From: Mucilaginibacter dorajii | GTDB lineage: Bacteria > Bacteroidota > Bacteroidia > Sphingobacteriales > Sphingobacteriaceae | Length of the DNA: 64,000 nt | NCBI RefSeq assembly: GCF_024808255.1 | Contig: NZ_JANTYS010000031.1 | Coordinates: 1 to 64,000, forward strand | Direction: 5' to 3' | Part shown: positions 26,292 to 33,997 of the stretch, in pieces | Position numbering within the stretch: position 1 is the stretch's first letter | How the letters are laid out: each line of letters begins with the position of its first letter | Position numbers and translations under genes: made by a program | The notes under the pieces: model-generated | The model's input: the letters and a program-made list of their open reading frames with translations, nothing else | What the model was told of the DNA's origin: nothing | Database searches by the model: none

Positions 26292-27122
26292 ATGATCCGC
26301 AAAGACAACTACACCCTTCCCGGCGCTAAAGGTCGCCCTATGCTTATTGATGTAACTTATGACGACGCTTTAAAAAATGCGCCGGTGGTGATTTTTGCGC
26401 ATGGATTTAAGGGCTTCAAAGATTGGGGCACGCACAATTTAGTCGCCAGGTATTTTGCCCAGAATGGGTTTAAATACCTCAAGTTCAATTTTTCACACAA
26501 TGGCACTACGCCGGATAATCCGCTTGATTTTGCCGACCTGATGGCTTTTAGCGAGAATACATTTTCGATTGAGCTGGAAGATTTGGATACCATTATCGAT
26601 TTTGCCTGCAGCGGGTCGGGAATGGCGGTGGCTAATGGCGTTTACCTGATAGGACATAGCATGGGCGGTGGTATTAGTATCATCAAATCGACAGAAGATA
26701 ACCGGATCAGGAAATTGGTTACCATGGCTTCTATTTCCAGTTTTTATAACCTTTGGCCCGAAGAAATTGAAATTCAATGGCGTTTGCAGGGTATTATTTA
26801 CATGCCCAATAAGCGCACAGGCCAACAAATGCCGTTGAAATCCACCCTGTTGGATGATTTGGATAAGCACCCCAAACGCCTTGATATTTTAACGCAAGCC
26901 AAAAAAGTTAAACAGCCCTGGTTACTGATGCATGGTGATGCCGACCCTACCGTTCCACTTAGCCATGCCGAAGAGTTATGCGCGGCTAATCCCAACGCCG
27001 AATTTATAGTAGTGCCGGGCGCAGATCATACTTTCGGCGGCTCGCATCCCTATTTAAGGGATGAATTGCCAGCTTCGTTGGTAACTTTTTGTGATACTGC
27101 CATATCATTTCTGCGTAAATAA
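26292..27122 (+). CDS. Alpha/beta hydrolase
   Basis: The 276-residue protein has the serine hydrolase triad: nucleophile elbow IGHSMGGG, Asp in HGDADPTVPL, His in PGADHTFGGSHP. The oxyanion stretch VIFAHGFKGFKDWG is also clear. Members of this group act on esters, peptides or acyl thioesters; the substrate is unknown. It starts 9 bases after the GNAT-nitrilase gene and is probably in its operon. Confidence 0.88.
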   Translation: MIRKDNYTLPGAKGRPMLIDVTYDDALKNAPVVIFAHGFKGFKDWGTHNLVARYFAQNGFKYLKFNFSHNGTTPDNPLDFADLMAFSENTFSIELEDLDTIIDFACSGSGMAVANGVYLIGHSMGGGISIIKSTEDNRIRKLVTMASISSFYNLWPEEIEIQWRLQGIIYMPNKRTGQQMPLKSTLLDDLDKHPKRLDILTQAKKVKQPWLLMHGDADPTVPLSHAEELCAANPNAEFIVVPGADHTFGGSHPYLRDELPASLVTFCDTAISFLRK

Positions 27123-27199
27123 AAACCACGGCTGTAAATCAATCGTAACTTTTTTGCGTTAATTGTGTCACAACCTGCATAAGTACTATAATTGCCAAC

Positions 27200-28195
27200 A
27201 TGAGTTTACAAGCATCCCGTAAAAAGGGAAAAAAATATATCAACGTTATTCCCACCGACGAAGCCGGTTTTGGCAAAATGATTCCTATCCTGCGCGAGTA
27301 CATGGGCAACAAAGCCGAGAATACACCCCAAAAGCAACTTGGCCCATTTAAAACAGATACCTCTGTTTACAATACGCCGCCGGAAAGCGGTTTGCGCTTT
27401 ACCTGGGTAGGCCACTCCAGTATCCTCATCGAGATAGACGGCAAACGCATCCTTACCGATCCTGTTTGGGGCGAGCGGGCATCATTCTCTAAATATTTAG
27501 GGCCGAAAAGGTTTTTTGAACCTCCTATTGCTTTAAGCGACTTACCGCCTTTGGACGCAGTATTGCTTTCTCATGACCATTACGACCACTTGGATAAGGG
27601 TACCATCAAATTTTTTGCCGGCACTTCTATTCCTTTTTATTGTTCCATAGGGGTTGGGCAGTACCTGGAAAACTGGGGTATAATAGGAAACTTCATTACC
27701 GAAATGGATTGGGGCGATAGCGTATTGATTGGTAACGAGATTGTAATAACATCTACCCCATCAAGGCACTTTTCGGGGCGCGGTGTTGTTAATCGTAATG
27801 AAACACTTTGGGCAAGCTTTGTGATAAAAGGTCCCAAACACAATATCTATTTTGGTGCCGATTCTGGCTGGTCGCTGAGCTTTGCCGAAATTGGAGAAGC
27901 CTTTGGCCCGTTTGATTTAACCATGTTAGAAGTTGGCGCATACGGTAAATATTGGGCAGATATTCACATGGGGCCAGATCATGCTTCAAATGCCCACATT
28001 GCCCTTAAAGGCAAATTAATGATGCCCATACATTACGGGACATTTAACCTTGCTCCGCATGCCTGGTATGAGCCCGTTGAACGATTGGAAAAATATGCTA
28101 AAGACAAAAAGGTGAGCCTTTTTGTACCGGAGCCAGGTAGACCAATCGAGGTTAAAGGAGCTTATAATTCAGCGTGGTGGAAAAAGTTTATGTAG
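27200..28195 (+). CDS. MBL-fold metallo-hydrolase (NAPE-PLD-like)
   Basis: The 331 residues form a metallo-beta-lactamase fold: the zinc motif SHDHYDHLD, the FGADSGWS Asp site, and MPIHYGTF with the last His. It belongs to the UlaG/NAPE-PLD-like branch (TWVGHSSILIEIDGKRILTDPVW). Such proteins hydrolyse phosphodiesters or lactones; the substrate is not known. A TATAATTG stretch just upstream may be its promoter. Confidence 0.87.
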   Translation: MSLQASRKKGKKYINVIPTDEAGFGKMIPILREYMGNKAENTPQKQLGPFKTDTSVYNTPPESGLRFTWVGHSSILIEIDGKRILTDPVWGERASFSKYLGPKRFFEPPIALSDLPPLDAVLLSHDHYDHLDKGTIKFFAGTSIPFYCSIGVGQYLENWGIIGNFITEMDWGDSVLIGNEIVITSTPSRHFSGRGVVNRNETLWASFVIKGPKHNIYFGADSGWSLSFAEIGEAFGPFDLTMLEVGAYGKYWADIHMGPDHASNAHIALKGKLMMPIHYGTFNLAPHAWYEPVERLEKYAKDKKVSLFVPEPGRPIEVKGAYNSAWWKKFM

Positions 28196-28198
28196 TAG

Positions 28199-28240
28199 AA
28201 GCCCCACCCAAACCCTCCCCTGAAGGGTAGGGCTTTAAAA
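28199..28240. repeat. Half copy of the AGCCCCACCCAA palindromic repeat
   Basis: AGCCCCACCCAAACCCTCCC and AAGGGTAGGGCTTTAAAA match the first half of the element that is inserted twice in ispG (30910-30987, 31522-31611). Here it lies between genes, its ordinary setting. Confidence 0.75.
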
Positions 28241-28315
28241 CGGAATTATTGGGCTAATTAAAAGATGCTTGTAACATTTTAACTTTACAACATTCCAACA
28301 ACAAACATTCCGCTC

Positions 28316-28927
28316 ATGTCTCAGCCCTATATCTTAGTCGTTAATGGCAAACCCGAAGGCCCGTTCAGTATGGATGAGCTGAGGGCTCAAAATATAAAGC
28401 CTACCGACTTTGTTAAAACGGGTGATATGCATGATTACAAAGAAGCCCAGGAAATTGCCGAACTAAGAGAGTTGTTTGGTTTTGCCAAACCAGCTTTGCT
28501 AATGCAATACTTTGGCAGTTTTGATCAGCGATTGGTAGCTTCTGTTTTAGATTGGTTTATTGTTTTTGGCTCGTTTGTGATCATTATTTTTATTGTAGTA
28601 ATTCTTATAATTCAGGATAAAGAAACCCGTATGATAGCCAGCTTCGCGCTATTGGGTTGTGTTCCGGTAGCCAATTTCATTTACCATATTGTAATGGAAT
28701 GCTCTTTAAAGCAAGGCACTTTGGGCAAGCAAATGATCAAAATAAAAGTGGTTGATATGTATGGCGAGCGTATTACGCCGGGTAAATCCATTACACGTAA
28801 CTTTGCCAAAATACTATCGGTAATGACGTTTTTTATAGGTTATCTGCTGGCATTTTTTAACAAGCAGCAACAATGCCTGCATGATATGCTGGCGGGCACT
28901 TTGGTCATTAAGGAGCGGTTGTTTTAA
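28316..28927 (+). CDS. RDD-family membrane protein with GYF_2-like N-terminal domain
   Basis: Residues 1-60 fit the GYF_2 domain (YILVVNGKPEGPFSMDELRA, a predicted protein-binding module). Residues about 70-200 are an RDD domain with three membrane helices (FDQRLVASVLDWFIVFGS, LGKQMIKIKVVD). RDD proteins are poorly understood; some are linked to ion or substrate transport. The protein is 203 residues. The nearby toxin-antitoxin pair is convergent. Confidence 0.82.
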   Translation: MSQPYILVVNGKPEGPFSMDELRAQNIKPTDFVKTGDMHDYKEAQEIAELRELFGFAKPALLMQYFGSFDQRLVASVLDWFIVFGSFVIIIFIVVILIIQDKETRMIASFALLGCVPVANFIYHIVMECSLKQGTLGKQMIKIKVVDMYGERITPGKSITRNFAKILSVMTFFIGYLLAFFNKQQQCLHDMLAGTLVIKERLF

Positions 28928-28934
28928 TTACTAT

Positions 28935-29213
28935 TTATTTGAAATACCTTTTTGTGTGTAGTACCCGATACACGACTATTTTATTCTTAGCCTCTTTGTA
29001 GTGAATACCATACGGAAATTGATATAAAGGAGCTATCCTAATTCCGCGATATCTAACCTGAAATATTTGCGGTTCTCGTTCAACGAATTTCATTGTTCCG
29101 AAGAACTCCAAAAAGAATTTATCAGTAAGTGTTGAGAGAATTTTATTGTAATAATCTTGAATATCCTCTAAATCTTTTTCAGCTTTTAGCCTGAAAATAA
29201 CTTCATAGATCAT
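28935..29213 (-). CDS. ParE/RelE-type toxin
   Basis: The 92-residue protein begins MIYEVIFRLKAEKDLEDIQDYYN and ends with IVVYRVLHTKRYF, typical for the ParE/RelE superfamily of type-II toxins. Members either cut mRNA on ribosomes or poison gyrase; the class is not settled by sequence alone. It overlaps its antitoxin gene by 4 bases (29210-29213), so translation is coupled. Confidence 0.82.
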   Translation of the reverse strand: MIYEVIFRLKAEKDLEDIQDYYNKILSTLTDKFFLEFFGTMKFVEREPQIFQVRYRGIRIAPLYQFPYGIHYKEAKNKIVVYRVLHTKRYFK

Positions 29214-29425
29214 TTGGGAAGAAATCTATCTTTAATGGTTTGAAAAGATACATATTCGGCTTTACCCTTGGCTTCCTCATCAAGCATCTCATCCATCATC
29301 AATTTATATTCATCGGTAAGCTCAAGATTTAAATGGTGTTGATGTAATAAATCCTCATACTCGCCTATCGGAATAATTACAGCGGTCTTTTCGCCCTTAT
29401 CGTTAGTTATGAACTGAGTTGTCAT
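29210..29425 (-). CDS. Antitoxin of the ParE/RelE-type pair
   Basis: The 71-residue protein has an MTTQFITNDKGEKTAVIIPIGEYEDLL start, the Phd/YefM-like N-terminal fold (DNA binding), and an acidic C-terminal region that would wrap the toxin. It lies upstream of and overlapping the toxin, in the usual antitoxin-first order. Confidence 0.8.
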   Translation of the reverse strand: MTTQFITNDKGEKTAVIIPIGEYEDLLHQHHLNLELTDEYKLMMDEMLDEEAKGKAEYVSFQTIKDRFLPK

Positions 29426-29501
29426 TAATCAAATTTAATGTTTTTTAGGTTATTACAGTAATAAGCGCGACCAAATGTTTACAATTTGTACATTTAATCA
29501 A

Positions 29502-29753
29502 ATGAAAAAGACTGCTGTTATTGAACTTCTTAATTCTCTTGAAGATGAGTTTGACCTCAGGGAATTTATACAAAGCCTTGTTTTTATCGAAAAGGTAGCG
29601 AAGGGGTTAAAAGATGTAGCAGATGGAAAAGTGAAGGATTTAAAGGAAGCTAAATCAAAATATAATGCTGAGTTTGTATCAATGATTCTACAAGGTGAAG
29701 AAGATTTAAAAGCCGGAAAAGGTGTCAAATTAAATATTGACAAGTTGTTTTAA
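29502..29753 (+). CDS. Small acidic protein, possible orphan antitoxin
   Basis: From the ATG at 29502 it has 83 residues (MKKTAVIELLNSLEDEF...). Upstream in-frame residues from 29475 are not convincing. The amphipathic helices with an acidic, lysine-rich spacer (FIEKVAKGLKDVADGK) recall small type-II antitoxins, but no toxin gene is adjacent on this strand. It is divergent from the ParE pair. Function not assigned. Confidence 0.55.
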   Translation: MKKTAVIELLNSLEDEFDLREFIQSLVFIEKVAKGLKDVADGKVKDLKEAKSKYNAEFVSMILQGEEDLKAGKGVKLNIDKLF

Positions 29754-29761
29754 AATATAAT

Positions 29762-29880
29762 CCCACCTCACGCTTATTTCGTGTTTGGTATTAAGTAGCG
29801 TATTTTCTCGCGCTAAGAATCAAAGAAAATTAAACAAATTACATTGCGTCTTAGCGTCTCTGCGCGAAATAAATTATTCT
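29762..29880. repeat. TTGCGTCTTAGCGTCTCTGC dispersed repeat tract
   Basis: CACGCTTATTTCGTG on the left and GTCTCTGCGCGAAATAA on the right form an imperfect inverted tract between two genes. Tracts of this wording are common between genes in Bacteroidota genomes. Confidence 0.5.
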
Positions 29881-29967
29881 TATACCTCACCTTTTCACAT
29901 TTAAAAGCAATTTGCCCTATTAATTCATCATTTACATCTGCTACAGATTAATCCACAACATATTCAT

Positions 29968-29975
29968 TAAATTTG
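29968..29975 (+). promoter_or_regulatory. ispG -7 promoter element
   Basis: TAAATTTG is an exact TAnnTTTG match. The ATG at 29998 follows after about 22 bases. A -33 element was not clear. Confidence 0.5.
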
Positions 29976-29997
29976 CATCTTATTAATTATCCGCTGC

Positions 29998-32070
29998 ATG
30001 AATACTGATGCTGTTAAATTGCTGCAAGGCCGCTATTGTAATTCGTTAACCGAATATTCGCGTTTTGTTACCCGCGAGGTTAATATTGGCGATGTGCCGA
30101 TGGGGGGCAATAACCCTATACGCATACAAAGCATGACCACCACCGATACCATGGATACCCTGGGCACGGTTGAGCAATCCATCCGTATGGTTGATGCCGG
30201 TTGCGAGTATGTGCGCATCACAGCACCCAGCATTAAAGAAGCCAAAAACCTGGCCGAGATCAAAAAGCAGTTGCGTGCCCGTGGTTATAATGTGCCATTG
30301 GTTGCCGATATTCACTTTACACCCAATGCAGCCGAAGTAGCTGCCCGTATTGTTGAAAAAGTGCGTGTAAACCCCGGCAACTACGCCGATAAAAAGAAAT
30401 TTGACCAGATAGATTATACTGACCTTGAGTACCAGGGCGAGTTAGAGCGTATTTACCAGAAGTTTGCCCCATTGGTAAACATCTGTAAAGAATATGGTAC
30501 GGCCATGCGTATTGGCACTAATCACGGCTCGTTAAGCGACAGGATCATGAGCCGTTACGGCGATACGCCGCAAGGCATGGTAGAATCGGCCATGGAATTT
30601 ATGCGCATGTGCGAAACGCTGAATTACTACAACCTCGTGATCAGCATGAAATCAAGCAATCCGCAGGTGATGGTGCAGGCTTACCGCTTACTGGTAGAAA
30701 CCATGGTTGCCGAAGGTATGAACTACCCGCTGCACCTTGGCGTAACAGAAGCTGGCGACGGTGAGGATGGTCGTATAAAATCTGCAGTAGGGATTGGTAC
30801 CCTGTTAGAAGATGGTCTTGGCGATACGGTGCGTGTTTCCCTAACCGAAGAGCCCGAAGCCGAAGCACCGGTGGCTATTGAGCTGGTTAAACGATACTCT
30901 TTGAGGAGAAGCCCCACCCAACCCTCCCCGGAAGGGAGGGCTTTAAAATCAAAAGTCTCCCCTACCGGGGGAGATTTAGAGGGGGCTCACAATCCTTACG
31001 AATACAAAAAAAGGCACACCTATGAGGCTAATGCCTTTATTGGCGGGCATATGGTGCCAAGGGTAGTGCTTGACCTATCTAAAAAGAATTTAAAAGATCC
31101 GGCTATCATGGCGGATGCGGGTTACATCTATTCGCCTTTGCTTGATAAATACAACATGGCAGAGCAATCGGTCGATTTTGTTTACCTGGCCGATGAATTG
31201 CCTTCGTTCACACTGCCGGGCAATTTAAAACAGTTATACAATTACAAAACCTGGTTAAAGCTAACTGATAAAACGCTTTGTCATCCATTGTTTAGCCTAA
31301 AGGAATACACTGAGGCAGCAGACAAAACCTCGGCGTTAAACCTGGTAAGCATTTTGCCTTCTGAACTGGAATCAGACGAATTTGGCGCACTACCTTTTGA
31401 TAACTCGCTGGTTTTTGTATTGGAAACCAATGCCCTCCACGGTATGGCCGATCAGCGTGCGTTTTTCTTTAAAATGGAAGAGTTAGGTTTGGATGTACCT
31501 GTGATAGTGAAAAGGAGCTACAGCCCCACCCAACCCTCCCCGGAAGGGAGGGCTTTTGAAAATCAATCAGATCAAAAAGTCTCCCCTACCGGGGGAGATT
31601 TAGAGGGGGCTATAACCAAGTTGCAACTCTACGCCGCTACCGACCTTGGTGCCCTATTAGTTGATGGTTTTGGAGATGGTATTTGGATTGATGCTCCGGA
31701 GGTTGATACTAAGGTGGTCACTTCAACGGCGTTTGGTATTTTACAGGCTACGCGCTCACGCATTTCAAAAACAGAATATATCAGCTGCCCAAGCTGCGGT
31801 CGTACATTGTTTGATCTGATGATCACCACGCAGATGATCCGCAGCCGTACAAGTCATCTTAAAGGCTTGAAAATTGGTATTATGGGTTGCATTGTAAATG
31901 GCCCCGGCGAAATGGCCGATGCCGATTACGGTTATGTAGGCTCAGGTACTGATAAAATCACCCTTTACCGTGGTAAGGAAGCTGTTAAGAAAAATATCAG
32001 TTCGGCAAACGCGCTTGATGAATTGATTGGCATTATTAAAGAAGACGGTAACTGGGTAGAGCAGGAATAA
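29998..32070 (+). CDS. ispG: 4-hydroxy-3-methylbut-2-en-1-yl diphosphate synthase with two repeat insertions
   Basis: IspG (GcpE) makes HMBPP in the MEP isoprenoid pathway with a 4Fe-4S cluster. The protein has the TIM-barrel start (VNIGDVPMGGNNPIRIQSMTTTDT), the large middle domain of plant/Bacteroidota IspG, and the cluster-binding end (SCPSCGRTLFDL, IMGCIVNGPGEM). At 690 residues it is longer than expected. Two in-frame inserts, residues 305-330 and 509-538, encode near-identical peptides starting SPTQPSPEGRA and ending SPTGGDLEGA; they are copies of an intergenic palindromic repeat. Without them it has 634 residues. The enzyme is probably active, the inserts lying in surface loops. Confidence 0.93.
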   Translation: MNTDAVKLLQGRYCNSLTEYSRFVTREVNIGDVPMGGNNPIRIQSMTTTDTMDTLGTVEQSIRMVDAGCEYVRITAPSIKEAKNLAEIKKQLRARGYNVPLVADIHFTPNAAEVAARIVEKVRVNPGNYADKKKFDQIDYTDLEYQGELERIYQKFAPLVNICKEYGTAMRIGTNHGSLSDRIMSRYGDTPQGMVESAMEFMRMCETLNYYNLVISMKSSNPQVMVQAYRLLVETMVAEGMNYPLHLGVTEAGDGEDGRIKSAVGIGTLLEDGLGDTVRVSLTEEPEAEAPVAIELVKRYSLRRSPTQPSPEGRALKSKVSPTGGDLEGAHNPYEYKKRHTYEANAFIGGHMVPRVVLDLSKKNLKDPAIMADAGYIYSPLLDKYNMAEQSVDFVYLADELPSFTLPGNLKQLYNYKTWLKLTDKTLCHPLFSLKEYTEAADKTSALNLVSILPSELESDEFGALPFDNSLVFVLETNALHGMADQRAFFFKMEELGLDVPVIVKRSYSPTQPSPEGRAFENQSDQKVSPTGGDLEGAITKLQLYAATDLGALLVDGFGDGIWIDAPEVDTKVVTSTAFGILQATRSRISKTEYISCPSCGRTLFDLMITTQMIRSRTSHLKGLKIGIMGCIVNGPGEMADADYGYVGSGTDKITLYRGKEAVKKNISSANALDELIGIIKEDGNWVEQE
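30910..30987. repeat. Palindromic repeat inserted in frame in ispG, copy 1
   Basis: The 78-base element starts AGCCCCACCCAACCC and ends GAGGGGGCT, with hairpins CCCTCC/GGAGGG and CTCCCC/GGGGAG inside. It equals exactly 26 codons and starts on a codon boundary, giving residues 305-330. Confidence 0.9.
31522..31611. repeat. Palindromic repeat inserted in frame in ispG, copy 2
   Basis: The same element as at 30910-30987, 90 bases because of 12 extra bases in the middle. It is again a multiple of three and on a codon boundary, giving residues 509-538. The ends are identical to copy 1. Confidence 0.9.
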
Positions 32071-32086
32071 CCTGTCCCAAACACAT

Positions 32087-33001
32087 ATGAGCGATAAGAT
32101 CACTGTTTCAACCATTTCGTCAACGCTTAAGCATTACCTGTTATCGGTTAATACCAATACCGGTTTTGGGGTTGTTGATGACAGCTGGAACCAGGATGAT
32201 TTCGCGGTGATAGCAAACGAGCCGGGATTAACCCATGGTTTGCCTGTTAAAACGGATTATTACTCGGTTATTTTATGCCTTAGAGGGGGCTGTAAAAAAA
32301 CTATTGGCCATTTTGTGTTCGAGGTTTATACCAATTCTATCCACCTGGTATCGCCCCAGTTTATTACCTCGTTTGAAGATGCCAGCTCAGATCTGTTACT
32401 TTACCAGGTAGTTTTTAAAAAAGAGTTTTTAACCGATAGCCTGCTTAAGGAAAATATTTTGAATAACCTGTTGGAGGTAAACCCCGATTATCCGCCCATT
32501 TACGGCCTCTCACAAAAAAGCTGCGCATCATTAAAAGCACTATACGAAAAAATAAGTGACGAAGCCCGGGAGAAAGGTGCGTTCCACTTACATATTTTAA
32601 GATTGCTTTTAACTGATTTACTTTACGAAATGAACCGGGCTTGCGAAAACTGCCTGCTGCATTCTACCCGGCATTTAAGCAAACAATACCAGCTGGTTTA
32701 TAAATTTAAAAAACTGGTGGAAGATCAGTTTTTGATCCTTAAAACGGTACAGGAATATGCCGATGCTTTGTTTATTTCGGCTAAATATTTAACCGAAATA
32801 GTAAAAGCCGAAACCGGGCAAAATGCCTTACATGTTATCCATAACAGGCAATACCTTGAGGCGCAATACCTGCTCTCCTCATCTGGCCTTAGCATTAAGG
32901 AAATTGCCGAGCGGTTAAACTTTGATAACAGTTCGCACTTTAGTCGTTTCTTCAAACGCTTTGCCGGTAATAACCCATCCGAGTTTAAACAACTCCAATA
33001 A
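32087..33001 (+). CDS. AraC-family transcriptional regulator
   Basis: The 304-residue protein has a cupin-like N-terminal sensing region and a C-terminal pair of helix-turn-helix motifs (ISAKYLTEIVKAETGQ and SSGLSIKEIAERLNFDNSSHFSRFFKRFAGNNPSEF). It begins 16 bases after ispG. The target is unknown; the small transcription unit directly downstream is one candidate. Confidence 0.88.
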   Translation: MSDKITVSTISSTLKHYLLSVNTNTGFGVVDDSWNQDDFAVIANEPGLTHGLPVKTDYYSVILCLRGGCKKTIGHFVFEVYTNSIHLVSPQFITSFEDASSDLLLYQVVFKKEFLTDSLLKENILNNLLEVNPDYPPIYGLSQKSCASLKALYEKISDEAREKGAFHLHILRLLLTDLLYEMNRACENCLLHSTRHLSKQYQLVYKFKKLVEDQFLILKTVQEYADALFISAKYLTEIVKAETGQNALHVIHNRQYLEAQYLLSSSGLSIKEIAERLNFDNSSHFSRFFKRFAGNNPSEFKQLQ

Positions 33002-33123
33002 CAACAAGCTTTTATCGTACAATTATTGCCGTTATGACCATTGGCTGACGTTAATAATTGCCTATCGGAAAAATTGGTTGTTAAAACCGATTTATTGAGA
33101 TTGATGGGCCTCGCTATCCGCAG

Positions 33124-33131
33124 TACCTTTG
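33124..33131 (+). promoter_or_regulatory. -7 element of a small transcription unit
   Basis: TACCTTTG is an exact TAnnTTTG match, with TTG 20 bases upstream (33101). It lies in an otherwise gene-free stretch after the AraC gene and 25 bases before a 29-codon ORF. Confidence 0.5.
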
Positions 33132-33155
33132 ACTTGTCAATCAACAACAACAGTC

Positions 33156-33245
33156 ATGAAAAAGCAAAACATCGAATTCATAAAAGGCAAGCTGCTTCAG
33201 CTTTACTTTGAAACATACCAGATCCTGACTATTATCTACAGGTAA
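33156..33245 (+). CDS. Possible 29-residue peptide
   Basis: The ORF starts MKKQNIEFIKGKLLQLYFET and ends in a hydrophobic/tyrosine-rich tail. It has a -7 element upstream and a clear terminator about 110 bases downstream, so a transcript of about 250 bases is plausible. The peptide is not recognised; the unit may instead be a small RNA. Confidence 0.35.
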   Translation: MKKQNIEFIKGKLLQLYFETYQILTIIYR

Positions 33246-33352
33246 TAATCGAGATAGAATTTAACTCAGTAGCTATCGAATAAAAAATACTTAACATTCA
33301 GAAAATACTCAACCGTTCGCGGTTTCAATATATTATACCGACATATCAAAAG

Positions 33353-33382
33353 AAAGGCAGACTCCGAAAATGGTCTGCCTTT
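33353..33382 (+). terminator. Rho-independent terminator
   Basis: AAAGGCAGAC and GTCTGCCTTT form a perfect ten-base stem over a ten-base loop, followed by TGTTTTT. It closes the small unit at 33124-33245. Confidence 0.85.
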
Positions 33383-33454
33383 TGTTTTTAAAACAGTTTT
33401 CTGAAAATAAACAGGGTTGCCTCGCGCTCCCCTGAGTATAATTAAAAAGCATCT

Positions 33455-33760
33455 TCAATATTGTTTTATCCTGAATGAGGCTGCAATCATGTTGCTGTCA
33501 TTGGCAGGTTTGCCGTTGGTTACCAAAGCTTCAAGCACGTTGTTTAATTTTTGTTGCACCTTCTTTTTGCTCACATTTAAATGTGCCTTAATGGTTTCGC
33601 TATAAATGAGTTGGTTGGTGCTATCATAAAAACGTATGATCTGCACATCCCGCTGGTGTAAATTACTTTCAACTACCCAGGTGCCTATATTTTTTGATTG
33701 TGCAATACTGCTTAAAGCAGCTATGCAAACAATGGCTAATGTTAATATTGTCTTTTTCAT
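33455..33760 (-). CDS. Small exported protein of unknown function
   Basis: This 101-residue protein has a standard signal peptide (MKKTILTLAIVCIAALSSIAQ) and a small soluble domain (KNIGTWVVESNLHQRDVQIIRFYDS). Similar short exported proteins are common in this family of bacteria, but no function is known. It stands alone between the terminator and the LytS gene. Confidence 0.65.
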   Translation of the reverse strand: MKKTILTLAIVCIAALSSIAQSKNIGTWVVESNLHQRDVQIIRFYDSTNQLIYSETIKAHLNVSKKKVQQKLNNVLEALVTNGKPANDSNMIAASFRIKQY

Positions 33761-33920
33761 GTTGATAAAATTTAAATCTGCATCTAAATTATTACTGTGG
33801 TAACATATTATAAATGAACAACGTCATACAGCAGGGATATGGATACAAGCAGGATCACAGGAGATATGAACTACCTTTGTCGATTATTTTGATTGAAGAA
33901 TGCCCGGCGCAATGTTGTTT

Positions 33921-33940
33921 GTCGACATCGGGATGTCGTC
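33921..33940. promoter_or_regulatory. Twenty-base palindrome upstream of lytS-like gene
   Basis: The site reads GTCGACATC-GG-GATGTCGTC: GACATC pairs with GATGTC exactly and the outer bases pair with one mismatch. A second GTCGAC lies six bases on. It is 57 bases before the kinase start and is a candidate operator; the binding protein is unknown. Confidence 0.35.
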
Positions 33941-33997
33941 TGTCGACGAAGTGACAGATTAGGATTTTGCGCCAAATGATTATATTAAATTAGCTAT

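Noticed and set aside
32282..32292. AGAGGGGGCT in the AraC gene as a third ispG-type repeat
   Set aside because: Only ten bases match and the protein sequence is continuous without an insert, so chance is enough.
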